A stretch of 64,000 bases of DNA from Echinarachnius parma. Its lineage: Eukaryota > Echinodermata > Echinoidea > Clypeasteroida > Echinarachniidae. Where the stretch lies: the NCBI GenBank assembly GCA_037951105.1, contig JBAMJV010003765.1, positions 223,501 through 287,500 of the forward strand. Reading direction: 5' to 3'. The notes below the pieces were generated by a model that ran no database searches, was not told the DNA's origin, and worked only from the letters and a program-made list of their open reading frames with translations. This document shows positions 23,400 through 35,323 of the stretch, piece by piece (position 1 is the stretch's first letter; each line of letters begins with the position of its first letter). The position numbers and the translations under genes were made by a program.

Positions 23400-24965
23400 C
23401 GTGAGACTGCCATAATAACTTTGGGCAGTTTCCTCTTTTAATAATAAATCAAAACATATTTTCAAAAACTTGCTACAGCATCGCAGGGGGATGATAACTT
23501 GTTTTGTTTTTTCTTGACATGTTTCGTTGTTCTGTCAATAACAATAACAAAATTGCCATTCGTTTTTCTTTGATCAGTGCCAAAAAAAGTAAGGAACATT
23601 TTGCAAATTTTTAAATACTAGCTTCAGAATTGTTAGGGGGGCAAAGCTTTAGGGGGGCCAATCTTTGACATGTTACACAATGCTGCATGCAACAAAGGAA
23701 TACATCTTGGCCTTGTGTTTACATTTAATTCCCTTGACTACGGGAACCGGATGGGCTGTGTACAAAGTCTGTGGAGATGTTAGAGTCTCAAAGGAAACGG
23801 ATTAATTGATTTTAAAAAGTAACAAATATTTTACATATTTTAGAAACTAGCTTCAGGATCTGAAATTGTAAGAGTGTATAAATCTTTTAACAACTTGATT
23901 CGTTTCTCAACACTGCCAACTAACAAAGTAATACAACTTGGCCATTTATTTCTTTTAACTAATTAAAAAAGTGGCGATTAAACATTTGATATATTTCAGG
24001 AACTACATGTTGCTGCGGAATTGTAAGGGAGTGTTAATCTTTTGTCCTCTCGATGCATATCGCAACCCTGCTTGCTAACAAAAGAATACAACTTGGCCAT
24101 CGATTTTAAAAAGTGGCGAACATTTTACACTTCAGAAACTAGCTAAGTAATTGTAAGGAGTGCAAATCCTTTGCCCTTGTGACATGTTTCGCAAAACACT
24201 GCAATCTAACAAAGAGACACAAATTGGCCATGTGTTTCATTTTGAATTTGTGCAAAAAGTGGCAAAAATCTAATGTATTTCAGAAAACTAGCTTCGTTAT
24301 CTAGAATTGCAAGAGGGTGGAAATCTTTCACCCTATCGACACGTTTTGCACGACTGACTTGTGATGAAGGAATACAACTTAGCCATGTGTTTTCTCTTTT
24401 AATTTATTTGAATAGTGGCAAACTTTTTACATATTTAAAATCTGGTTTCAGAATCGAGAAATCTTTCATGCTCATGACACGTTTCGCAAGACTGCCTACT
24501 GTAAAAGGAGTAAAAATGTGGCCATGTGTTTTCTCTTTAATTAGTGCAAAAATAGGGGCAAACAACATTTCAGAAACAGGCTATAGCTGTAGGAATCTTT
24601 CGTCCCCCTTGACATGTTTTTTCGGCAATGCCTGCCAAGAAGCGGTCAAAAAGTGGTCATGTTCCCATTTTAATTGGTGCAAAATGGCCAACATTTTTCA
24701 AATTAATCAGAGGATGCTTTGATGGGGTGACTCAGTGGCACAGGATTTCATGGGAGATGAGAATGTATTTTGGTTGGCTTGATGCGACTTTCAGCGAGTG
24801 CCTTTTTTTCCCTTCTTCTTTTGAAGCAATATTGGAAGACTTTTTTTTCAATCTGTACTAGTCTAGAACATATTTTTGTTGGCTTGAAACGACTTTCACA
24901 GAGTGCCTTTTTTTCTTTTCTTTCGAAGCAATATTGGAAGACTTTTTTTTTCTTAATCCGTACTA
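23400..24965. repeat. Decayed tandem repeats, about 150-190 bp unit, then a 117 bp duplication
   Basis: Units carry aaagtggc..aacatttt, cagaaactagcttc, aatctttt, gacatgtttcgcaa and acaacttggccatgtgtttc. Roughly seven or eight copies end near 24720. From 24770 a separate segment (ttggcttgatgcgactttca, gcaatattggaagactttttt) occurs twice. ORFs here come from the repeats. Confidence 0.65.
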
Positions 24966-25429
24966 GTCTTTACATGATGGTGCAAGGTTTTAGATATATT
25001 ACATTGTGTTGTGAAACATATGGACTGAATCAGCATTCGTAGGAACATTATATAATGTGAGTATATTCTCTAGTTTAAGTTGTTGTGTCTTGTATGATAG
25101 TTTGTTCTCGGCTGCTTTCCTTTAATAAAGATTGTTTTTTATCAATATAATATTTCTCTTTAGTAGTTGACATTTGCTTTTTTTCCAGTTTGCTCTTAAT
25201 ATGCTATTTTATGAATCATTAATGTATCTAAGTTGCAAACAGACATCAAAAATATTGTTAATTTACAAAGAAGAAAATGAATGTGGGTGTCGATATGCAG
25301 GAAAATCCTTTCATCGGGGGTGATAAGACAAAAGGTTATCCCCTCTGAACGAAAGCATTCCTTCTCAAATCGACGTCAATGGGGAATGACACACGTTCAT
25401 ACATAGACAGTTGGAAATGAGCACCAGAT

Positions 25430-26330
25430 TTTGGACCATCACAAAGACTAAACTTGAACTGGAGTTTGCAAACAAAGATTTGGGCAAAATTAGAAGCAGC
25501 CTTTGTTTCCATATTTTGATACAGCATTTGTTTGTATTTCGTTGTTTCCAATCATAACTGGTGTGTGGAGCAGATGGAAACAGCTTAATAATAGCAAGAT
25601 GTATAAACTGATAGAGATTCCAACATTTGAGATGAGAGTTTCATAATAAATAAAACAACTTTTGTTGCAATCAAAGAGTTGAGCAAAATTAGAAACAGCC
25701 TTTGTTTCCATATTTTGATACAGCGTTTGTTTGTATTTTCGTCATTTTCAATCATAACTGGTGTGTGGCGCAGATGGAAACGGCTTAATAATAGCAAGAT
25801 GTATAAACCTGAGAGAATTTCACAAATTTGAGATTTTGAGGGAGTTTTGATGGAAAGGGGGGAGTACGAAGGGTATTTCTTCAGCTGTCCTTTTTTGTGT
25901 TTTTGTTTGAGCCCATGCTTTTGTTTATCTTTATATAAGGCAGTTAGAAGCAGCTTTATTATTGCGGGGTGAAGTATGAAAATGAAACCCGAGAGCTCCA
26001 ACATTTGAGATAAGGGAATTTTCTAACTTTTTTTTCTAAGTAAAGAAATAAAGAGTTTTATGAAGAAGGGTTGTAGAAAGAAAAGGGAACAACATCAAGC
26101 AGTCTTTGTTTGTATTTTTGCTGTCCTCTAAACTACGTTTTTTTTTCTTCTTCTAAGAAATTCTACAATCTAAGACAGCAAGAGTTTTGACATTTGAGAG
26201 TGTGGAATCTTGAATTGTATGGAGAGGGGGTTATACCATGGAGGTATTGTACGAAGACAAAGAACGTAAATTCAAGCAGCCTTTGTTTGTAATTTTGCAG
26301 TTCTTATTAAGCTAAGTTGTTTTTTCTTTC
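25430..26330. repeat. Decayed tandem repeats, about 200-250 bp unit
   Basis: gcagcctttgtttccatatt, tcataactggtgtgtgg and cagcttaataatagcaagat occur twice at high similarity about 200 bp apart (25495 and 25697). Weaker versions follow, up to 26330. Confidence 0.65.
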
Positions 26331-26520
26331 TTTTTAGTAAGTGGGACTGTGGAAGTAGCTTATTAATTGCAGGATGGGACATGTAGTCGGTTGTATGAAA
26401 CCGAGAGAGATTCCCAAATTTGAGAATGTGAGAGTGTCAAAATGGAGAGGGTGTGAAAGAGGGTTAGAGAAAGTGTGAAAGGGAGACAGGGGGAGAGGGA
26501 GATGGAGTGACATATACAGA

Positions 26521-26602
26521 CTTGCCAACCGTTCCGTTTTTAACGGAATTGTCCCGTTTTTAAAGTTTTTATAGCCATAAAAAACGGAACGTTCCGATTT
26601 TG

Positions 26603-26689
<87 letters not shown>

Positions 26690-27226
26690 CTTCTTCTTCT
26701 TCTTCTTCTCGGATATACATGTACCATCCGATATCTGTCCGTTTTTTCAATTGTAATCAGCAGGGCAGTGCCATGTTAGTCTACAAACCGCTGTCAAGAT
26801 GAAAGCCTTCAGATATCTCATCACAAATGATTCTTCTAAATTTGGCTCTTACCAGGTTTAATCTATTCATTAATCCTATTACCATTTGTTTATTTTAACA
26901 TTTTGTTACATGTAAAATACCTTTACTTTAGCAATAGATTGGCAGGGTTCAACGTGCCATTTTCTGACCGAATCTATAGAATGGGGAAGGAAAAAAACAA
27001 CAAAAAAAAAAAAACAAAAAAAAAAACGTGAAAATGAAAACGTTTTTGCCGATGCCGGTAGGTTAACCGTCGTGTAACCGTAGCCCTTGCACAATTGTAA
27101 GTCCAAAAATGCAAAAGCTCCCTACCGTGGGAGGGGGGACACCCCCCTCCCACACCCTCCCCCCCTCGGTCGCTCCGCTCCCTCGCAATCGGGTGTTCAG
27201 TTTTCTGACTTTCAAATGTTGGCAAG
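26521..27226. mobile_element. Repeat element with CTTGCCAAC inverted ends and poly(A)/poly(T) hairpin
   Basis: It starts cttgccaaccgttccgtttt and ends gttggcaag. Inside, about 50 A, then tcgat, then about 40 T (26602-26690) form a near-perfect A/T hairpin. There are several acggaa/ttccgt words, and at 27130-27175 a GC-rich stretch of ggaggggg/cccccctcc type. The boundaries are inferred from the inverted ends only. Confidence 0.5.
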
Positions 27227-27491
27227 TATGCATATAGATAGTGATTAATGATGATTCGATTAGCAACTGCAATGATAGAGGACAGAGATAAGGAATGCTG
27301 TTGCAAAAGCATAATGCATCTATTTCCATGGTTACGGCAGATGCTTTTGTATCCATGGATATCGTTGCAACTTCCTAGTAAAGACATGCTTTTTATAGAG
27401 GGGGAGGTACTATGTATTGAGCTACAAGTTTTTGCATTAAATTTGCATTGCCCTGGGAATTTGTTGTGCACTCACAACATCATTATAATAT

Positions 27492-27885
27492 TTAAAGGGA
27501 TCTAGTAACTTTGTTGACATGTGCAAAAAGTGATGAGTGGTTGATACAATGTATATATTGTTGTATACATGTATGATAGGTCCACTGGGTGTTGCATGAA
27601 AATTTCAAGTTAAATGGACGTTATATATGGCCGAGTAATGAGCAAAAATACAAAGTGGTATTCACTCACTCATTGCATTCACGTTGTCCATGGTTCTGAC
27701 AATCCAGTGGATAATTTAACATCTGAACACTTCAATCGTAAATATTTTATAACGAAAGGGAAATTTGAAAAACCGAAACCTGTCCCATGCTTTTATTGTT
27801 ATTACGAATACAACAAGGTATAAAGGGAACCGCTAGAGTTCCAATTGGTTTTGAGGATTTGAACAATGTTACAAAGTCCCTTTAA
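27492..27885 (+). mobile_element. TTAA MITE family B, full copy
   Basis: It starts ttaaagggatctagtaactt and ends caatgttacaaagtccctttaa. The length is 394 bp including both TTAA. The internal site ttattgttattacgaatac is uninterrupted here. Confidence 0.8.
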
Positions 27886-28034
27886 CCTATTTGCCCATTG
27901 AAACTTGGTTTGCATGATATCTGGGAGGGATTTAAAAAAAAAAAAAAAATAAACAGCTCTATTGAGAGTATACCTGAATTGGCTTTGAATGAGGGGGTAA
28001 TAAAACAACTTCACTAGCGGCGTATCGTGGTGTA

Positions 28035-28080
28035 ACTGAATGGGGGGAGGGGGAGGGGGAGGGGGGGGGGGAATGGGGGA
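28035..28080. repeat. G-run cluster
   Basis: ggggggaggg and further runs of five or more G separated by single A form an obvious quadruplex-type tract. It also yields a Pro-rich ORF on the other strand. Confidence 0.6.
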
Positions 28081-28329
28081 CACATGCTCCCTGTACCCTC
28101 CGTAGCTACTGTACTGATAGTTATGATCTCAATTCCAAGTAAACCTATAGAGCTTTCTGCTTTTGTCGGAATGAGCAGTCACGTTCAAGTGGTTGTTCGT
28201 AAAATTTTCTGTTATCAGTGATCTGCACATTTTAGTGCGTGCCTCACAAAATATATGCAAGTTCGTACAGCATGAGCTATTGTTTAAATCACAAATATTA
28301 TATCAAATAAGCAGTAATATTCACTTGTT

Positions 28330-30330
28330 TGGGCCTCACAACTTTTGTGATATATACTAGCTTGTCGCTTTATTTGTTTTGCGGTTTGATTGCATCTTGA
28401 GAAAACTAGGAGTTTTTCCTTTTTATATGCACAATTTGCCCTGTTGCCGCTTTCGTTGACGTTGTACCGACTTCCACTTTGGATATGGGGGTCTACAAAC
28501 ATTTGTTAGAGACCTGTTCTGAAAGAGTGAACAAAGCTGCTGATATTTGTTGAGACATGAGAAGAAAGGAGTGCTCGCTTGTATGCACGATTTGCCTAGT
28601 TGCCGCTTTCATCGACGCTCTATCAATATAGGGAGTGATTTCAACATTAGATTAGAGGTCCTAGCTACAACATTTTTTAAAGGTTCCATAAGCATGAACG
28701 AAACTGCTTTTCTCCTACACGCTTCAGATATTTGTTGTGACACGAGAAAGCAAGGAGTGTTTCTTTTTGTAATGCTTGATTTGCTTCGTGTGTGTGTCCC
28801 TTTCATTGATGTTGTAACTGACATTTTGGGGGCGATTTCAACATTAGATCCGGGGCCCTGCAACATTCTTTAGAGGTTTTGTAAGCTTAAAAGAAACTGC
28901 TTGCTTCAGGTATTTGTAGTGACATGAGACAGCAAGGAGTGTTTCTTTTTATGCACGATTTTTCCTTGTTTATCCACGATTATGGCTCGTTTATCCTTTT
29001 CATTGGCTTTGAACTGTCATTATAGGGGGTGATTTCAACATTCGATTGGGGGCCCCACAACATTTTTACAGGTTCTGAAAGCCTGAACGTTCAGATTTTT
29101 GTTATAACACGAGAAAGCAAGGAGTGTTCCCTTTTATGCACGATTTGCATCATTTGTCCCCTTACATTGACCTTATGTCGTCATTATACAGGATAATTTC
29201 AACATTAGATTTGGGGCCTATATTACAACATGGTTTGAGCTTCTGAAAGTATTAACAAAACTGTATTCAGATAATTGATTTTGCATGTCTCTTTTTAAAG
29301 GGGTAGTATTTTGTTGTGAGATAATGAAAAACTGAGTCTAAAATTTGAAAGAGCATACAAATCGGTTCAGAAACGGCTGAAATATCAATAAATATATCCG
29401 ATCAGAATAAATCTGGTCCCCAGATTTATACGACAATTTTGTTTTACATTTTGACAAATACTTACACTTTTATAAAAATTTGATAAAGAGGTTTTTAAAT
29501 GGTTGTTGATGATCTCTCTATTTAATAATTATTTCAACAAAACATCACAAGCATAATTTTGTATGACAAATGGTTGAAACCAATGCTCTTTTAGAGAGCG
29601 GCCTCTTGTGTTTTAATGACTGTTTTTTAATGATAACAGGCTCTTTACTAGTCGTTTGTAATTTTCTATACCTTTCGAGCATGGTGGAGTTATAACTATT
29701 AGTTTGTGATGTTATTGTGCAGGTTTTGGTTACTAATTCTCAGCCTTACCAAAACTGTACTACCCCTTTAAAGCACTATTTGCTTCTATGCTGCTTTCAT
29801 TGATGTACTCTCATTATAGGGGGTTGATTTTTTCAACATTTGATTAGGGGTCCCTACATGTACAAAATTTGTAGACATAAAAATAGCTCCCCCTCCTCCT
29901 CTTCAGATGCCAATTTGTTGTAACATGAGAAAGCAATGAGTGCTCATTTCTTTGCATGATTTGCCTCGTTTGTAACTCTCACATACCCAATTTGTGGTGA
30001 ATTGCAAATGTGTAGGGTCGCCCCCGAGAAACATTGTAGGAATTCTGAAAGTGCAAATCAAACATGTTTGCCTATACTCTCTTCAGATATTTATTTTTGA
30101 TAAAATGAGAAATCATGAAGTAAGCAGATTTTTGACAAATTTGCTTCCCTTTTTTTATAAACTATAATGTAATTTAGCAGTGATCAGTGATATTTGTTTT
30201 TGATAAATGAGAAATCAAGAAGTATGCACATTTTTTGGCTAAATTTGCTTCCCTTTTTTTTATAAACTATAATGTAATTTACGGTGATCAACTGTTTGAT
30301 TAGGTCCCTGCAACACATTCATTAAGAATT
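28330..30330. repeat. Decayed tandem repeats, about 190 bp unit, interrupted by a MITE
   Basis: Units carry acatgagaaagcaaggagtg, tgcacgatttgcctcgtttg, tttcattgatgt and gatttcaacattagatt. About eight or more units can be followed from 28330 to 29270 and again from 29775 to 30330, either side of MITE A at 29295-29771. Confidence 0.7.
29295..29771. mobile_element. TTAA MITE family A, copy in tandem array
   Basis: It starts ttaaaggggtagtattttgt and ends aactgtactaccccttttaa-like (accccttta then a). It is inserted into the 190 bp tandem array, so it is younger than the array. Confidence 0.75.
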
Positions 30331-31184
30331 CTCTCGGCACACGCAAAATGTTTTCCTCCGTGCCATTCCCAGATGCGTTTACATTTTTCGTTTTCACTTC
30401 CTAAGTATTAACGACAAAATGTACAAAGTAATCAGTATTTAAAAAACAAATGAAACCAACATGAATACATTTTCTACAAAATTACTTTACATTTATTTTG
30501 TATGTTTTGAAAGTCGGCAAACAAGGAGTGCTCATTTTTTTCCTGCTCAATTTGCTTCGTTTTGTCACATGGGAGAGGAACTTGGAGTGATTCTGCGATA
30601 AAAAAAGTCGAAGAAGGAAGCGGGAATCTGAACGGTTTATTTCTGGACTGTAAGCGACAAGATCGCAATCAAAGACAGTCTCCGTCGAGATTTGCTTACA
30701 TTTTTCTTAGCTGATGATTTTTTTTTCTCTTTTTTTTTTTGTGTGTGTGTGGAGACAAGCAGGCGCTATATCGGACATTTTTCATTTTCATTGGCAGTGT
30801 TGGACAACGGTTTGATAACCAGTGAAGCTTGCGAGAGATTGCCTGATGTAGCGGCAACTGATGTTTGCAAAGTGCATTGGAATTCATTGGCATTGTTGTA
30901 ATTGGGACAGTTTTGATAACATTAGAGTTGACTAAAAACTACATTTATTTTTTCTTGTGTACTTTCTATTAGAGAGATTGCTACTGACAACCACTTAAAG
31001 CTTGTGAGAACTTGTCGGAGTAAAACTGTTTGCGAAGTTCATTGCGTCTATTTTCGCAAAGGAAGACTATCTTGCAACAGGTTAAAAAGCAGTGCCGGTT
31101 TCAGTGTTGTCTGCAGGACATGGCAATACATATTGAATACATCATGGAGCTCGTCTTTTAAATTTTGCCTGCGTTGAGTTAACC

Positions 31185-31355
31185 ATGATTCGGAGGGACA
31201 CGCTTATCATTTTGCCGGGCGGTTGCGTCCAGGTTTCGGCGATTGAGACCGGCTCTGGCGGTCGCGTGGTCAAGCGAGCCAGCCTGATTGGTTATGACGC
31301 GACGAGTAATCGAACCAGCTTCATTGAATATGACGCGTCGAATGATCATGCCAGG
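31185..31355 (+). CDS. nckap5: Candidate alternative first coding exon 1c in a CpG-rich island
   Basis: The ATG at 31185 (context aaccATGa) opens 57 codons, MIRRDTLIILPGGCVQVSAI and onward, to AGG|gtcagt, a plausible donor in phase 0. Without splicing it stops at TGA, 31362-31364. An in-frame TGA lies upstream at about 31134. It would join 31872 in frame. The stretch is CpG-dense (ggcgg, cggtcgcg, gacgcg) in an AT-rich intron, as expected for a promoter-linked first exon. Residues 32-55 are an in-frame 12-codon duplication: SLIGYDATSNR then SFIEYDASNDH. An internal-exon reading from gtccag|gtt (31233) is also in phase but has a poor pyrimidine tract. No family is recognised. Confidence 0.4.
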
Positions 31356-31678
31356 GTCAGTTGAAGTTGAAAGTGTGTGTGTATGTTTCTGTGTGAGTTT
31401 TTTTAGAATTGAAAGTGCCTTTAATTATTTTTGGTGGTTGGAAGTTGAGAATGTTTTTACTTTCCTTTTCTGTTTTTTGTGTACTATTTTAAGTATAACA
31501 CATTTACTTTCATATTTAGTATTTTAAGTGCACTGTTAATAAAAGTATTTAGTCTTTTTCTCTCTGTATCTCTCTGGGACTTCAAATCAAAGAAACAACA
31601 GAAATATTGTCTATTAAAAGATGGAAATCTACAATATTAATGTTTTGATTGTTTTGTAATTTGTCACTATTTCATCAG

Positions 31679-31806
31679 GATGTTTGTTAAGAGGGAGAGG
31701 GAGAGAGAAAGACATACTCATTGACGGCCTCTGACAGCTGGAAAGGGAGAATTCCAATCTAGTGCACGAGAACGAAACCAAAGAAACTTGTACAATCAGT
31801 GTCTTG
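31679..31806 (+). pseudogene. Decayed twin of exon 4
   Basis: After ttcatcag it follows the exon at 31872 closely: gatgtttgttaagagggaga for gttgtttgcaaagaggaggg, and later gagaacgaaaccaaagaaac. The fourth codon is TAA, small deletions shift the frame, and the donor is lost (gtcttggttt for cttgatgag|gtagg). The intron before it (gatggaaatctacaatatta...) matches the intron before the true exon (aaggaaatgcacaatattca...), so exon and flank were copied together, about 193 bp apart. Confidence 0.8.
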
Positions 31807-31871
31807 GTTTATTTTAAGAAGGAAATGCACAATATTCATGTTTTTATTTGCATTTTCTCTGTATTTTTCAG

Positions 31872-32006
31872 GTTGTTTGCAAAGAGGAGGGAGGGAGGGA
31901 GACAGACGTACTCATGGAACGCATGCGACAGCTGGAGACGGAGAACTCATCTCTAGTGCTGGAGAACGAAAACCAAAGAAACATGTACGACCAGTGCCTT
32001 GATGAG
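31872..32006 (+). CDS. nckap5: NCKAP5-like gene, coiled-coil exon 4
   Basis: A 135 bp exon (45 codons, phase 0 to 0) from gtatttttcag to gag|gtaggt. It begins VVCKEEGGRETDVLMERM and ends with ENSSLVLENENQRNMYDQ then CLDE. The latter half, LENE.QR..Y..CLDE, matches my memory of the conserved coiled-coil block of vertebrate NCKAP5 and NCKAP5L, where it runs directly into VANQ.VQALL. In those proteins it belongs to the N-terminal coiled coil; NCKAP5L (Cep169) acts at centrosomes and microtubule ends. A broken twin lies 193 bp upstream. Confidence 0.9.
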
Positions 32007-32518
32007 GTAGGTCAAATTTCAAATTGATAACAAATTGATAATTAGGAGTTTATCAAAATCAGTTAGTCCTGAATGGATTAAAAATATTGCTTTTCATATA
32101 CTAGTAATGGCATAATATGTTCTGGGGGTTTGATTTATAGGGAAAGATCGTAATCAAGATCTACTCTAGACTTGTAGTGATGTTCAAAGCTTTTGCCCCC
32201 TGCAGTGTTAGGCATAAATTCTAAATTTAACCTAGTTTATGGGTATTTTACAGGAAGTGGGTTGGCCATTGTTATATTTCAGGGGCAAAACTAATTTGGG
32301 AAATACCCCTTCCCTCTGTGAATATTTCGGGAATTGCCTCATCCAGAACATTTTATGCAAGTTCTATAAACATTTACTCCAGAACATTCCAATATAGAAT
32401 CACAATCTTGATGAGAGTAATCCATTACACATGTTAGTTTTTTATTTGATGATGATGATCCACACTACTTGTTTCAAACATTCAAAAGGGAATCTACTCT
32501 TCCAATATTTAAAACATG

Positions 32519-32691
32519 TCTTAGTGGCCACCTTTCTATAGCAGCCAACATGCCTGTGATAGTAGGCACGAAAAGTGATCCCCTTATTAAAAGAAAACAA
32601 TGTCATGGAATCTGTCTATAGAGGTCACCTCTAGACAGAGGCCATTTTCCTGTATTTCTTTATAGGTGGACACTATACACAGGTTTGACTG
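32519..32691 (-). mobile_element. CAGTCAAACCT MITE, reverse copy
   Basis: It ends cactatacacaggtttgactg, directly against the TTAA of a family B end at 32692. The left end is degenerate. Confidence 0.6.
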
Positions 32692-33842
32692 TTAAAGGGA
32701 CTTAGTAACATTGTCCAAATCCTCAAAATCCAATTGGAATTCTAGAGGTTCCCTCATACCTTGTTGTTGTATTCGTATTAACAATAAAAGCATGGGACAG
32801 GTTTTGGTTTTTTCAAATTTCCCTTTCGTTAAAACGATATTTACGATTGAAGTGTTCAGATGTTAAATTATCCACTGGACCGCGAAAACCGTGTACAAAG
32901 TGAGTGCAATGAGTTAGTGAATATCACTTTTAATATTACCTTTTAATATTCTTAAAAAAGTATTTGACTGAGGGGGAAAATAAGGAACATGATTATATTA
33001 AAAATATATCTATATTTTGTTTGTTTTCATGAAAGCAAAAGTGTCTAAAAGTATCAAAATGTCCTTTCCCGGAACTAGGAAATAAATAGTTGTCCCAGGA
33101 GCAAATATATTTAATTCTTCAGATAGGAACGTAAACTTTTTGATTTTCTTACCAATATGGATGCTCTATAAAAGTGACAGGAAACAAGGGATTGGGAAGA
33201 TGTTCAAACTAGCTGAAGTAGACGTTTTGTGTTATATTTTGCTCATGTGCGTAGCAGAGATAAGAATGAGTGTTGGTTTCTATGCCTTGCTTTATTTTTA
33301 CAATTGCTCAGATCACTCTTAAGTGAAGTGTTATTGATAACACCTGGAAAGAACCAGGAATTGAAGAGTTGTTGCAAAGGCTCCATTATATCTATTTGTA
33401 ATAAGAATACAAGCTTGGTGGTCTCTGTACAAAATTGAAGCAACTTACACAAAGTCAAGTCGTACTATGCCACGACCCCAACAGTAAAGTAGTAACCCCA
33501 ACATTAAACAATACTTAATCAAATCGTATCAAATCAATTAAAAACATTTCAAAACTTTTAATCAGGCAACCCACAATTTTGTCCCGTAGATAATTTCATA
33601 TCCGAACACTCCAATCGTAAATATATTTTGAACGAAAATCGAAGTTGAAAAACCAAAACCTGTCCCATGCTTTTATTGTTAACCCGTTGCTTACGGGAAC
33701 CGGGTGGGCTATGTACAAAGTCTATGGGAATATCATAATCTTGAAGGGAACAGGTTAATACGAATAAAACAAGGTTATGAGGGAACCGCTAGAATTCCAA
33801 TTGGATTTTGAAGATTTGGACAATGTTACTAAGTCCCTTTAA
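32692..33842. mobile_element. Pair of inverted family B MITE ends around 650 bp
   Basis: The left arm 32692-32936 (ttaaagggacttagtaacat ...) and the right arm 33590-33842 (... aatgttactaagtccctttaa) are the same end in opposite orientation, giving about 245 bp inverted arms. The sequence between does not match other family B copies. The right arm carries an extra family C insertion that the left arm lacks. Confidence 0.7.
33679..33758 (+). mobile_element. TTAA MITE family C, proven insertion
   Basis: It reads ttaacccgttgcttacggga ... gggaacaggttaa. Flanks are cttttattg on the left and tacgaata on the right. The uninterrupted version, cttttattgttaatacgaat, can be read in reverse complement at about 32767-32790 and in the copy at 17089. 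So 76 bp plus a duplicated TTAA were gained. Confidence 0.9.
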
Positions 33843-34592
33843 TAGTTTGTAAGCCAAATAAGCTTTTAAAGGGTAATACTATACCACCCCATCGACCCTT
33901 AACCTAAGATCAACTACTTATCCCTGAATGAGGAAGTCTTAAAAGTAATTTATTGCTAAGTTTTAAAACCTTATACTTATCTTTGAAGTCTGAATAAGGA
34001 TGACTGAAAAGTTGAAATTGCAGTTTTGAATCCTTACTCTGACAGTGAAGGTAAGGATTCTGCCTAAACCTTTTTCAGTTGCTAGCATTTTTCTGTATAG
34101 CAGTAAAAAGAGGAAAGAAAAAGAAGTGCAGATTTTTTTTTTTTTGTTACAACTATTGATGGTTATATCTGTGCCAGATTAACATCAACTTTAGTCAACT
34201 TTAAAGTAAGATTTCTGCCTAAATCTTTTTCCAACTGCTTACATTATCAGTAGTGCAGACTTCTTTATGTTTAATCGCAATATCTGTGTCAGATTAAAAT
34301 GAGAAGTCAACTTTAAGTGGGGCGATGTAATCTATAGGGATTTCTCGGATTATTCTAATGTATATATCCTCCCTGAATTGTCATCCCGGAATCTAGAAAT
34401 TGTTTGCAAGAAGTATATATTTCATTTTTTTATGATGATAGGTAGCAGTGATAAGAATAACAGTTTGTCGGTACATATGTACTTGATACTTGATATGCTT
34501 CCTGTTTAAGTTGTCTCTTTTCTATTACAAACTTTAATACACTGTCTAAAAATAACGGAGATGCCCACACTATTCTCCAAGTTTTCAAGTAG

Positions 34593-35323
34593 AGTCAAAC
34601 CTGTGTATAGTGACCACCCCTACTGAAATCTAAGTGTGTTTCAAGCCAGCGACTGGCTTGCAGCTAGCTTGCGGATAGCTAGTGGCAAGCTAAATAGGCA
34701 ATCTGCTAAAAATTAAGCCTGCAAAATAAATCTGCACGCTATAAATGACACCCTTAAATCGGCTGCACGCTCACATTTTTAGCTTGATAGCTGCAAGCTA
34801 GCTTGTGGCACGCTTAAGATTTCTGTAGGGGCACCTATGAGAAATTAGACAAGTGACCACTGTAGAAAGGTGACCTCTATCTATAGACGGGTTCTAAAAC
34901 AGTGTTTTTATCTGCAGGGGAAACATTTTTGGCAGGTTGGCTAATATTGTTAGCGGCCCAGGGGGGTGTTTCACAAAGATCCTAAGTTGATCTTAGCACT
35001 AAGATGGTCTTAAATATTATGGAAAGCCATTAGTGTCTTGAAACAGTTTTATAAAAGTTATGTTGAAATGCATAAAATGTTGATTCAAATCATATATATT
35101 TTCTAATTATCAAAGAGATTCATAATCTTCACATATAATTCATGAAATCTCTTTGATAATTAGAAAATATATATGATTTGAATCAACATTTTATGTGTTT
35201 CAACATAACTTTTACAAAAATGTTTCAAGACACTAATGGCTTTCCATAATATTTAAGACCATCTTAGTGCTAAGATCAACTTAGGATCTTTGTGAAACTA
35301 AGGCCACTAAGACAGTTTTGACC
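34593..35323. mobile_element. Nested MITEs: AGTCAAACC element hosting two others
   Basis: The host starts agtcaaacctgtgtatagtg and ends cagttttgaccg. At 34617-34831 it holds a MITE with cccctactgaaatct / agatttctgtagggg ends and many gcaagcta words. At 34961-35298 it holds a copy of the long foldback MITE seen at 6620. Host sequence (aagtgaccactgtagaaagg, ggcaggttggc) separates the two. Confidence 0.75.

Noticed and set aside
24273..24722. 149-codon + strand ORF
   Set aside because: It spans several decayed units of a tandem array and repeats its own text; no family features.
25585..26004. 139-codon - strand ORF
   Set aside because: Lies in the 25430-26330 tandem array and repeats KQRLFLILLNSLIATK-like text from unit to unit.
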